From Betaproteobacteria bacterium (GTDB lineage Bacteria; Pseudomonadota; Gammaproteobacteria; Burkholderiales; Rhodocyclaceae): a stretch of DNA of 6,708 bases. Both the position numbers and the translations under genes were made by a program. Shown in pieces: positions 1 to 6,335 of this stretch. A model generated the notes under the pieces. It saw nothing but the letters and a program-made list of their open reading frames with translations, was not told where the DNA came from and searched no databases. How positions within the stretch are numbered: position 1 is the first letter of the stretch; every line of letters starts with the position of its first letter. The DNA lies in contig JAGWUW010000149.1 of assembly GCA_028868235.1 (NCBI GenBank), forward strand, positions 1 to 6,708. Reading direction: 5' to 3'.

Positions 1-103
1 GGCGACCACTTCGGCCGCCGGACGGCACCACTTCGGATTGCGGACCATTTATGAGAAGATCCGGGGACCCTGGAAGCCTGACCAGATGGAGGTTATGAAG
101 TAG
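1..103 (+). CDS. C-terminal end of an unrecognised protein (partial, 5' end outside window)
   Basis: An open frame enters from the left edge (first full codon at position 2) and ends at the TAG at 101-103, giving 33 residues that finish with KPDQMEVMK. About three quarters of its codons end in G or C, which fits a genuine GC-rich coding sequence rather than a chance frame. The tail is hydrophilic, with His-His, Lys and Arg residues and no visible membrane segment or metal motif. I do not recognise the family from this fragment. It is followed by 435 bases without a supported gene, so it need not be cotranscribed with the SDR that follows on the same strand. No clear terminator hairpin is visible after the stop. 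Confidence 0.6.
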   Translation, partial: ATTSAAGRHHFGLRTIYEKIRGPWKPDQMEVMK

Positions 104-538
104 TCCTGATCAAAACAAGTGAATTAGATTGCTGATCGCCCCTAAGCCGTGCCCGCGCACCCGACATACCGAGGATGTGTTAAATCTGGCTCCAGCCTCA
201 TTCCCACTGCGACTTCCAGCAACCGAAATCCATCAGTCAAGCAGGCAAATTCACCCAGCGGTTATCGCCGTCAAGACGATTCCCCCCCATAGCATTGCGC
301 GAGCGACTCTTCGGCGCCGTGCGCGACAAGGCTGCAGCTTATCAAATCACCGCATCGCCCACTGGACAATACTGTCTCGGGGTGTCGCACTCCAATGCCT
401 TTCGAAGCCCTATCGGTCTTGACCGCCCCCAGCACCACTGGCAGCTAGAACAAGTGGACTAGCGTTCGATCGTGGGCCTCCGGCCGTATGATCGGACGCC
501 GCCATCTGTCGGGTGCCCGCAAGCCTGGAAGGAAAGCT
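104..538. other. Spacer without a supported gene
   Basis: This stretch separates the partial gene at the left edge from the first SDR. Two plus-strand frames stay open through much of it (129-422 and 184-465). Neither gives a protein I recognise, neither has a convincing ribosome-binding site, and they overlap each other, so neither is called. A small GC-rich dyad, GGCC-TCC-GGCC, lies at 475-485, flanked by CGATC (467-471) and GATCG (490-494), shortly before the SDR start. I see no convincing sigma-70 promoter, although the SDR promoter should lie here. A degenerate gene remnant cannot be excluded. Confidence 0.5.
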
Positions 539-1312
539 ATGTCCGATCTGTTCGAACTTGATGGCAAGAGAGTATTGATCACGGGAGGGGCGCAGGGCCT
601 CGGGAACATGATCGCACAGGAATTTCTTCGGCGAGGCGCCCACGTTACCATCACCTCCCGGACCGCGGAGGACAGTTCTGCCGCGACGGCGGAGCTTGGC
701 TTGATCGGCTCTTGCACGGGTTTGGTGGCAGATCTGTCGACGATCGAGGGTGCTGTTGCTCTCGCAGATTTGGTCAAGGCCAGTGGCGAGCCTCTTCACA
801 TATTGATCAACAACGCTGGAAAAAGCGCGGGCGGACCTATTGAGCGACTGCCAGACATTAGTTGGCCTGAGCTCATGTCGATCAATGTGCAGACTCCGTT
901 CACCCTGATCCGGGAACTGCTGCCCCTGCTTCGCGAGGCTGCGAAGCCTGACGATCCCGCGCGCATCGTGAATCTTGGCTCGTTTGCGGGTCACGCCTTG
1001 CCCTTGCGACCCACCTATTCGTACAGCGCGAGCAAAGCTGCGGTGCATCACCTGACCCGGATGCTGGCTGCGGACCTGGCAGCGTCACACATTACCGTGA
1101 ACGCCGTTGCCCCCGGTTACTTCAGTACGCGTATGACATCGGCCATTCCCAAAGACCATATGGATGAAATGCCGGAAATCGTTCCGCTGGGCCGACTTGG
1201 CAGGCCGGACGACATTGCCGCCAGCTGTGTCTATCTGTGCTCTAGGGCCGGAGCTTACATAACCGGCATCCTCCTCCCCGTCGATGGCGGGCTCAGCCGA
1301 GCCCGCCACTAG
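539..1312 (+). CDS. Short-chain dehydrogenase/reductase, RhlG/FabG-like (257 aa)
   Basis: A cytoplasmic NAD(P)-dependent oxidoreductase of the classical SDR family, the length typical of the group. Rossmann cofactor motif TGGAQGLG is at residues 15-22, Asp65 (ADLS) probably contacts the adenine, and NNAG is at 91-94. The catalytic tetrad is Asn116, Ser148, Tyr162 and Lys166 (YSASK). The C-terminal ITGILLPVDGG is also typical. The second beta strand ends in TSR (Arg41) without an acidic residue, which suggests NADP(H). The wording around PARIVNLGS, KAAVHHLTR and HITVNAVAPG resembles RhlG-type 3-oxoacyl reductases. The ATG at 539 is chosen because GGAAGGA (527-533) lies 5 bases upstream and the protein then begins just before the Rossmann strand; an in-frame ATG at 488 lacks such a site. 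The gene converges on the molybdoenzyme gene, with 13 bases between stop codons. The substrate is unknown; a 3-hydroxyacyl or alicyclic alcohol/ketone is plausible. Confidence 0.93.
   Translation: MSDLFELDGKRVLITGGAQGLGNMIAQEFLRRGAHVTITSRTAEDSSAATAELGLIGSCTGLVADLSTIEGAVALADLVKASGEPLHILINNAGKSAGGPIERLPDISWPELMSINVQTPFTLIRELLPLLREAAKPDDPARIVNLGSFAGHALPLRPTYSYSASKAAVHHLTRMLAADLAASHITVNAVAPGYFSTRMTSAIPKDHMDEMPEIVPLGRLGRPDDIAASCVYLCSRAGAYITGILLPVDGGLSRARH
1285..1308. terminator. Perfect 10-bp stem-loop at the convergent gene junction
   Basis: TGGCGGGCTC (1285-1294) and GAGCCCGCCA (1299-1308) are perfect reverse complements around a 4-base loop, AGCC. The element lies wholly inside the last codons of the plus-strand SDR and ends 17 bases past the stop of the minus-strand molybdoenzyme gene. 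Transcripts from both directions would therefore form the same hairpin. There is no T-run on either side, so it is not a textbook intrinsic terminator. It may pause or terminate transcription in both directions, or protect mRNA 3' ends. The structure is seen directly; the role is inferred. Confidence 0.5.
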
Positions 1313-1325
1313 CTGGAAGTACGGA

Positions 1326-3518
1326 TCAGGCTGGCGCCGAACTGGCTGCAGCCTCGAACCGGACAGGGACCGATGTCATGTGCGGCATCGCATTGATGCT
1401 TTCGAAATGCTTGTCGGTGTCAATCAAGGCGTTGACACAGCTTCCGTCGACCATGACGTCTTCCTTGCCCGGGAGCCCTCCCCAGCCCTGACTAAGCGCT
1501 ACTACACCCCGACGCATGGTATCGTCTCTTTCGACGATTGCCTTGGTCCGACCATGCCGCGAAATGATCTCGACCAATTGACCCGCCTCGAAACCTAGTT
1601 CGGCCAGATCTGCGCTGTTGAGAAACGCCGGATTGTATTTGTTCCGTTTGCGCACCGTCGGCATCAGGATGCCATAGCTGTTATATAGATCACGCAGGCG
1701 GCGCGTGGACAACAAGTGGGTAAATTCCCGCTCGGGCCCAGCACGATGCTGTGCAGCGGGTTCATTCAGGTAGCGCTGCATTTCGTCGCGCACGTCTGCC
1801 GGGATCACGTCAAACTTGTTATCGTGCCCCGGACGCGGCGGCTTGACGAAGTCTTCCTTCATCGGGAACTGTCGACCGTGCGGATAGCTGCGTAGCTCCG
1901 GAAGCGAGGTCTGGCTGTTTTCCAACAGGATTTCTATGAGTTCCTCGGTCGTCGGCGGCTCGTTACCATCCAAGACGCGCTTGCCAGCGAAGTTGATATT
2001 AACGCCGAGCCGCTTGGCCAAGGCCCAGAACACGTACCAATCATCCACCACCTCGGCACCTGCGGGTGTCGGCACGATGGCAGGGGTGAATTGTGCCCAT
2101 GCGCCCGGGTAGAACTTGAGCGCTGGGTGCGACGGCGACATGTCCGACCGTTCATACTGAAGCTTAGCGGGCAGTATGTAATCGGCCAGCGCGGTCGTCG
2201 GGGTATGCCAGGTGTCGATCACGACAAGCAGGTCCAGCGCGCGCAAAGCCTTATGGGCCATATCTCGATCAGGCAAGGACGTCATCGGGTTGGCACCATC
2301 CACGACCAAGGCGCGGATCTTGTCCGGCCCGGGTGTCAGGATTTCCTCCAGAAGCGTTCCAGAGACCTTTTCGCCGAAAAAATTGCTGGCAACCCTGCGG
2401 ATGCGGCTGGGCGGATGCTTTTCCCAGGGACGCATGGCGGGAATGACTTCGGCAAACACCTCCCTGGCCGGATTGAGCATGTCAACTGAAGTGACCTTCT
2501 GGCCCGCCCGGGGAAAGCGTCCGCAGATGATGTTTAATAGCTGGACCATGTGGACGGCCAGGTTCGAATACTGCGACATGTTCGGACCGGTGCCGGTCAT
2601 GACGTGGCCACGGCGATTGTCGCGCGCGAACATTTCGGCAATCATCCGGACTGCACCCGGCTCTAGCCCCGAGCGCGCTTCGGTTGCCTCCGGCGTGAAG
2701 GGATCGACCGCAGCGCGCAATGACGCCATGCGCTCTGCGCCAACGTATTGTTCGCAGAATGCAACGTCGTGCCAGTTCTCGTCAAGAATCAGGCGGATCA
2801 GCCCGGCCGCGATCGCAGCGTCTTCGCCGGGATATGGCTGAAAAGCGAGGTCGGCCTGCGCCGCAGTCTCGGTCCGGCGCGGATCGACGACGATCAACTT
2901 CAACCCGTTTTGTTTCGCCCGCTTCAACCGCTTGACCGGATCCACGCCGAGCACCGACATCGTCGAATGGGCGATGAACGGGTTCACCCCGAACAGCATC
3001 AATACGTCCATGTCGACAAGATCGAGTGGTCCTGCAGCCCAGCTGCCAGTGCGCCCTGCAGCAACCATCTTGCCCGACTGGTCGATAGTGATCGTCGTGA
3101 AATATTGCTCCGATCCGATCGCATGTAGGAAATGCCTGTTCATCCCAACAGCGGTCTGGTTCATCATCGAACCGTTGCCAGCGAAAAGCGCGACCGAATT
3201 CGGGCCAGAATCCCCAATCAATTCGGAAAGGCGGGCGGCGATTTCGTCCAGCGCCTGCTCCATCCCGATTTCGCCATAGCTGCCATCGGGCATGCGCTTC
3301 AATGGACGCAGGATTCGTTGCTGGTCCCGATGCGCGTTGCCAGATTGAAGCCCCTTGAAACAGGCATAGCCCGACGAAAGTTCGTTCTGGTCATCACCAA
3401 CAATTCGAATGATCTGACCCTGGTCATCAACCTTCAGGCGCGTGCCACAACCAGCAGTACATATCCTGCAAAAGGAGGCATATTCGCCTGGCCCCTGCAT
3501 CGTGGACAACGCTTCCAT
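1326..3518 (-). CDS. Molybdopterin-dependent oxidoreductase with N-terminal [4Fe-4S] motif (730 aa)
   Basis: A member of the DMSO reductase/formate dehydrogenase superfamily, expected to bind bis-MGD molybdenum (or tungsten). The N-terminal iron-sulphur motif is Cys17-X2-Cys20-X3-Cys24-X28-Cys53, followed by Lys55 (CFKG), the residue that in FDH/Nap-type enzymes relays electrons between cluster and pterin. LFGVNP (175-180) and VDPRRTETA (211-219) are typical MGD-binding segments; GANPMTSLPD and the DTWHTPTTALADYILP stretch belong to the same core, and the pterin-binding C-terminal domain spans about 599-730. The position aligned by eye with the Mo-ligating Sec/Cys of formate dehydrogenases is Asp146 (TIDQSGK), so this is unlikely to be a formate dehydrogenase. 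There is no Tat signal, so it should be cytoplasmic. The ATG at 3518 has AGGGAAGG 8 bases upstream; in-frame alternatives are 3641 and 3500. No iron-sulphur, flavin or maturation partner lies beside it. Substrate unknown. Confidence 0.9.
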   Translation of the reverse strand: MEALSTMQGPGEYASFCRICTAGCGTRLKVDDQGQIIRIVGDDQNELSSGYACFKGLQSGNAHRDQQRILRPLKRMPDGSYGEIGMEQALDEIAARLSELIGDSGPNSVALFAGNGSMMNQTAVGMNRHFLHAIGSEQYFTTITIDQSGKMVAAGRTGSWAAGPLDLVDMDVLMLFGVNPFIAHSTMSVLGVDPVKRLKRAKQNGLKLIVVDPRRTETAAQADLAFQPYPGEDAAIAAGLIRLILDENWHDVAFCEQYVGAERMASLRAAVDPFTPEATEARSGLEPGAVRMIAEMFARDNRRGHVMTGTGPNMSQYSNLAVHMVQLLNIICGRFPRAGQKVTSVDMLNPAREVFAEVIPAMRPWEKHPPSRIRRVASNFFGEKVSGTLLEEILTPGPDKIRALVVDGANPMTSLPDRDMAHKALRALDLLVVIDTWHTPTTALADYILPAKLQYERSDMSPSHPALKFYPGAWAQFTPAIVPTPAGAEVVDDWYVFWALAKRLGVNINFAGKRVLDGNEPPTTEELIEILLENSQTSLPELRSYPHGRQFPMKEDFVKPPRPGHDNKFDVIPADVRDEMQRYLNEPAAQHRAGPEREFTHLLSTRRLRDLYNSYGILMPTVRKRNKYNPAFLNSADLAELGFEAGQLVEIISRHGRTKAIVERDDTMRRGVVALSQGWGGLPGKEDVMVDGSCVNALIDTDKHFESINAMPHMTSVPVRFEAAASSAPA

Positions 3519-3652
3519 AGTCTGGACCTTCCCTAACGTTTGGGTCTTGCATGAGCCTTTCGGTTCACAGCGTGGTGCCAAAGCCATTGAAACAATGGAG
3601 CTAGCAAGTTCGGCATCAAAACGCGCCATGGCGCATTTCACCGTACCCGGCT
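3519..3652 (-). promoter_or_regulatory. 134-base gap with two palindromes upstream of the molybdoenzyme gene
   Basis: This gap between the second SDR and the molybdoenzyme gene is the longest inside the minus-strand block. It contains two perfect dyads. CCATTG-AAA-CAATGG lies at 3584-3598 and GCGCCATGGCGC at 3623-3634. Either could be a regulator site or an RNA hairpin giving the downstream gene its own expression level. The molybdoenzyme frame also stays open back to 3641, so an N-terminally longer product is formally possible; the good ribosome-binding site just before 3518 argues against it. The dyads are observed directly and their role is inferred. Confidence 0.3.
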
Positions 3653-4462
3653 TCAGCTGTCGGACGGATCCCAGCCCCAGTAGCGTGCCACCGCGCCGCC
3701 ATCGACGCGAAGATCGGTTCCAGTGATCATCGCGGCATCATCAGATGCCAGGAAGACCGCTGCCGCTCCATAATCACTGGGCTTGGGCAGGCGCTGCATC
3801 GGTATCCGCTTGGCGAAGCGCGTAGTGATTTCGGAGTAGTCTGGCTGTGGTCCCAGATCCATGTTCCAGCGCTTGGCGCGCTCGGCGCTTTCACCGGGAT
3901 CAGTCGCGGTGGGAGTAAGACTAACCACGCGAATGCCGTGGGCAGCCAGCTCCATCGCGGCGCCTTGGGTGAAATTGAGCATGCCCGCCTTGGACGTGGT
4001 ATAAGCGATATTGCCCGGCTGCCCCTGGTGACCGGCAGTCGAGATCACGTTGATCACGACCCCCCTGCGGCGCGGGATCATCGTTGCTGTCACATACTTC
4101 GTGAACAGAAAGGCACCGTCAAGAATGACGGAGTTCTGCGCTCGCCATTCGCTGTACGGCATATCCGCAATCGACTTCTGGTTGAAAAAGGCGGCATTAT
4201 TGACGAGGATATCGATCTGTCCATATTCCGTCACGGCTTGCTGCACGGCAGCGCGCACAGCGTCCTCATCGGTCACGTCGCAGGTAATGCCGATTGCACG
4301 ACCGCCAGCGGCCTTGATCGCCGCAGCGCAATGATCCGCGTTTGCGCTGCGCGCATCCACAGCCACAATTGCCGCGCCTGCGCCAGCAAGCGCCTCTGCG
4401 ATTCCGCCCCCGATGTTCGGACTGGTTCCCGTGATAATGGCAACCTTACCATTCAATTTCAT
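3653..4462 (-). CDS. Short-chain dehydrogenase/reductase, probably NAD-dependent (269 aa)
   Basis: A classical SDR expected to oxidise a secondary alcohol or reduce a ketone in the cytoplasm. Visible elements are the cofactor loop TGTSPNIG (11-18), Asp36 at the end of beta strand 2 (IVAVDAR), which favours NAD(H), Asp62 (CDVTD), NNAA (88-91), and catalytic Ser141, Tyr154 and Lys158 (YTTSK). The C-terminal ITGTDLRVDGG is followed by an aromatic tail, ARYWGWDP. The usual glycine in TGxxxGIG is Asn16 here, and the NNAG motif reads NNAA; both are variants within the family. The ATG at 4462 is chosen because GGGAG lies 6 bases upstream and only three residues precede the first Rossmann strand; a start at 4519 would add 19 atypical residues. 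It is third in the minus-strand block, 84 bases after the MaoC gene. Its role is probably a 3-hydroxyacyl-CoA or cyclic-alcohol dehydrogenase step, inferred from context. Confidence 0.92.
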   Translation of the reverse strand: MKLNGKVAIITGTSPNIGGGIAEALAGAGAAIVAVDARSANADHCAAAIKAAGGRAIGITCDVTDEDAVRAAVQQAVTEYGQIDILVNNAAFFNQKSIADMPYSEWRAQNSVILDGAFLFTKYVTATMIPRRRGVVINVISTAGHQGQPGNIAYTTSKAGMLNFTQGAAMELAAHGIRVVSLTPTATDPGESAERAKRWNMDLGPQPDYSEITTRFAKRIPMQRLPKPSDYGAAAVFLASDDAAMITGTDLRVDGGAVARYWGWDPSDS

Positions 4463-4510
4463 GACCTGCTCCCAAAACGCATTCTGCAATTCTATTGCTA
4501 AAGCGATTGT

Positions 4511-4536
4511 TTTATACACACAAGCGAATGTGGCAA
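4511..4536 (-). promoter_or_regulatory. Possible weak internal promoter before the second SDR
   Basis: Read on the minus strand, TTGCCA (4536-4531) is followed after 14 bases by TATAAA (4516-4511), in the most AT-rich part of the gap between the MaoC and SDR genes. Transcription from it would begin about 40 bases before the SDR start. The spacing is shorter than the usual 16-18 bases; pairing TTGCCA with the overlapping TAAAAC gives 16. It could let the SDR and molybdoenzyme be expressed apart from the first two genes. This rests on pattern only. Confidence 0.2.
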
Positions 4537-4546
4537 GCGCATGCAG

Positions 4547-5011
4547 CTAAACGGCTGGCAAAGCCGCCAGGTCTTCCATTTGCAGCAGCCAATCCGCTTT
4601 AACTGCCGGCTGTCCGACGCCTTCCACTTCCAATCTCGCATTGAAACGAATGCGCCACTGCCCCGGCTTGCGCTCCACCGCTTCGACAAGACGATAGCTC
4701 CCCCGCACTTGTCGGCCTTCGGGTACAATGGCGAGAAATCGGACCTTATCGAACCCGTAGTTCAGACAGGATCGCTTCTCGATGCGCTCGAGCATGCTGG
4801 TCGACAGGCCACTCAGCAGTGAGAGGGAGAGCATGCCATGTGCGATTGTCCGATCAGATCCGAGTATTTCCGCCGCAGCCTGCGTATCGGCATGGACCGC
4901 AGAATGGTCCTCGGTGCAATCGGCAAAGGTGTCGATTCGCGACTGACCCACGAGCACCCATGGGGAGAAAATCTCGCCACCTAACTCCCTAGTCAGTTCA
5001 TTCAGCTGCAT
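4547..5011 (-). CDS. MaoC-type (R)-specific enoyl-CoA hydratase-like protein (154 aa)
   Basis: A single hot-dog-fold protein of the MaoC/NodN-like family, which typically adds water to trans-2-enoyl-CoA thioesters to give (R)-3-hydroxyacyl-CoA. The hydratase signature FADCTEDHSAVHAD (29-42) carries the expected catalytic pair Asp35 and His40, spaced five apart as in PhaJ-type enzymes. It is followed by TIAHGMLSLSLL, the usual second signature. At about 150 residues the length is normal for a one-domain member. The ATG at 5011 is preferred, with AAGGGA 9 bases upstream. A TTG at 5041 in the same frame would add ten residues and overlap the crotonase stop as TTGA, so translational coupling from that codon is an alternative. 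It lies 26 bases after the crotonase gene, almost certainly in one transcript. It may act on the crotonase product or on a branched or cyclic enoyl-CoA; the substrate is not evident. Confidence 0.88.
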   Translation of the reverse strand: MQLNELTRELGGEIFSPWVLVGQSRIDTFADCTEDHSAVHADTQAAAEILGSDRTIAHGMLSLSLLSGLSTSMLERIEKRSCLNYGFDKVRFLAIVPEGRQVRGSYRLVEAVERKPGQWRIRFNARLEVEGVGQPAVKADWLLQMEDLAALPAV

Positions 5012-5037
5012 TGTCCCACATCCCTTGCACCGTGCCT

Positions 5038-5841
5038 TCAAACGTTCCTGAACGTGGGCTTCCGCTTCTGGAGCACTGCGTCCAGCGCCTCGACATGGTC
5101 CTCGGTCTCGTGAACGATCGACTGGAACGCACCGGCCATTTCAAGATGGTTATCAAGCGAAAGCAGACTGCTATCACGAATGAGGCGCTTTGTGATCCGC
5201 AAGGTCCGGCCCGGATTGGCTGCGATCCGCGCGGCCAGTTCGCGCACCGTGTTCATCAGTTCGCTGTCTTCAACCACTCGGGAAACAAGCCCGATTCGCT
5301 CGGCTTCGTCGGCATCGATTATGTCGCCGGTGAAGGCCAGTTCGCTCGCTTTCGAAAGTCCGATGACCCGCGGCAGGAACCACGCACCTCCGTCGCCGGG
5401 GATAATCCCCACCTTGATGAACGATTCCGCGAATTTCGCAGATTTTGCGGCCACCCGCATGTCGCACATGCACGCAATATCCAAGCCTGCACCGATCGCC
5501 GGGCCATTGACTGCTGCGATCATGGGCACCTCGATGGCGTTCAGCATCTTGGCGACTTGGTGGATGGTCCGGCGATAGCTGTCGCGCGTGTCGATGATCG
5601 TCTTCATCGGCGCAAATCCTGATCGATCGCGCATCTTCTTGATGTCACCGCCGGCGCAGAAGGCTGGGCCCGCACCGGTCAGTATAATCACGTTGACGGA
5701 CGGATCGCTCTCGATGGACTTGAGCCGGTCAACAAATTCAGAGCATATTTCAGGCGTCGAAAGTGCGTTGCGTGTGTCCGGCCTGTTCATTGTCAAGGTG
5801 ACGATGCCGCCGCTCTTTTCGTAAAGCAGAAAGTCTTGCAT
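5038..5841 (-). CDS. Enoyl-CoA hydratase/isomerase (crotonase) family protein (267 aa)
   Basis: A crotonase-fold enzyme acting on acyl-CoA thioesters in the cytoplasm, at normal family length. The N-terminal MNRPDTRNAL (18-27) is the usual opening. The first oxyanion-hole segment is FCAGGD (61-66) and the second is VNGPAIGAGLD (111-121), with Gly117. Aligned by eye with rat mitochondrial enoyl-CoA hydratase, catalytic Glu144 corresponds to Asp121 and Glu164 to Phe141. Candidate acid/base residues nearby are Glu139 (FAES) and Asp150 (PGDGG). The loss of the Glu pair argues against an ordinary hydratase and leaves an isomerase or other crotonase reaction open; the general layout recalls PaaG-like isomerases. 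The ATG at 5841 has AGAGG 5 bases upstream; a TTG at 5889 is an unlikely longer start. It is the first gene of the minus-strand block and is divergent from the Rieske gene. Confidence 0.9.
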   Translation of the reverse strand: MQDFLLYEKSGGIVTLTMNRPDTRNALSTPEICSEFVDRLKSIESDPSVNVIILTGAGPAFCAGGDIKKMRDRSGFAPMKTIIDTRDSYRRTIHQVAKMLNAIEVPMIAAVNGPAIGAGLDIACMCDMRVAAKSAKFAESFIKVGIIPGDGGAWFLPRVIGLSKASELAFTGDIIDADEAERIGLVSRVVEDSELMNTVRELAARIAANPGRTLRITKRLIRDSSLLSLDNHLEMAGAFQSIVHETEDHVEALDAVLQKRKPTFRNV

Positions 5842-6249
5842 TTGAGCCTCTTGGCTTATTTCAGCTTGTGAACCGAACTGACTGGGCAATCTTGGTTCGC
5901 GGCGTCGAAGGCCAAGGGACGAACGACACAGTTCGGGTTGAATGTATCAATTTCCACTTCGCAGCACACATGACAATTCCGTCCGCTTTGCATGCCACCC
6001 TTATCGCTGCCCGTGGACAGTTCAGCTGTTTTCTGGCCTGGCAGGTTCTTGCGAGTACGACCTGATAGCAAGCAGCTTTCCGATTCCGGCCAAAGGTAAC
6101 GGCCTTGTGTTTTTCCATCCCTGCAACAAAGGCGCATGACGCGATTTCCAGCCCCGTCGACCATTGAGAACGTGCCTGAAGTCGGGAACTCGTCGCCGTT
6201 TCCGAGCACGGCCGGCTTCCGCCGGACCGGCTTTGCATTGTCCAAGGGA

Positions 6250-6277
6250 TTGACGAGAAGCTCGTCACACCTCTAGT
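6250..6277 (+). promoter_or_regulatory. Candidate Rieske-gene promoter overlapped by a perfect palindrome
   Basis: TTGACG (6250-6255) matches five of six bases of the sigma-70 -35 box. TCTAGT (6272-6277), 16 bases further on, matches four of six -10 bases. The inverted repeat TGACGAG-AAG-CTCGTCA (6251-6267) has perfect 7-bp arms and overlaps the -35 element, as a repressor or activator site would. The predicted transcript would carry a leader of roughly 95 bases before the Rieske start codon. The palindrome is certain; the promoter assignment is inferred. Confidence 0.35.
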
Positions 6278-6301
6278 GAGAACGAGTGTTTTAAGTTTGG
6301 T

Positions 6302-6335
6302 CACGCTCGAGCCCGAAGTGATTTGCTCAAGCGTG
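6302..6335. promoter_or_regulatory. Long imperfect inverted repeat upstream of the Rieske oxygenase
   Basis: CACGCTCGAGC (6302-6312) and GCTCAAGCGTG (6325-6335) are reverse complements at 10 of 11 positions, separated by 12 bases. It ends 45 bases before the Rieske ATG. If transcription starts near 6285, this lies in the untranslated leader and could be a downstream operator or an RNA hairpin. If the true promoter lies further downstream, it could be an activator site. The repeat differs in sequence from the palindrome at 6251-6267, so the two may bind different proteins. Confidence 0.35.

Noticed and set aside
129..422. 97-residue plus-strand open frame
   Set aside because: No recognisable motif, no good ribosome-binding site, rich in Arg/Pro/Ser as expected of a chance frame in GC-rich DNA, and it overlaps another equally open frame.
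184..465. Second plus-strand open frame in the same spacer, without an early ATG, ending at TAG 463-465
   Set aside because: Its last part (ALRERLFGAVRDKAAAYQ) looks protein-like, but no start, no family match and mixed codon third positions make it unsupported; at best a remnant.
410..1051. Long minus-strand frame opposite the first SDR
   Set aside because: Antisense shadow of an SDR with all catalytic motifs; its own product is low-complexity Arg/Ser/Gly.
2212..2841. 209-residue plus-strand frame inside the molybdoenzyme gene
   Set aside because: Antisense shadow of conserved molybdopterin-binding sequence; Ser/Arg/Ala-rich with no family resemblance.
1326..3518. Assignment of the molybdoenzyme as a formate dehydrogenase (fdhA/fdhF)
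   Set aside because: The Cys/Sec-His pair expected at the active site is replaced by Asp-Gln, and no FDH partner subunits are adjacent, so no gene symbol was given.
3938..4501. 187-residue plus-strand frame opposite the second SDR
   Set aside because: Shadow of the SDR coding frame; no independent motif or ribosome-binding site.
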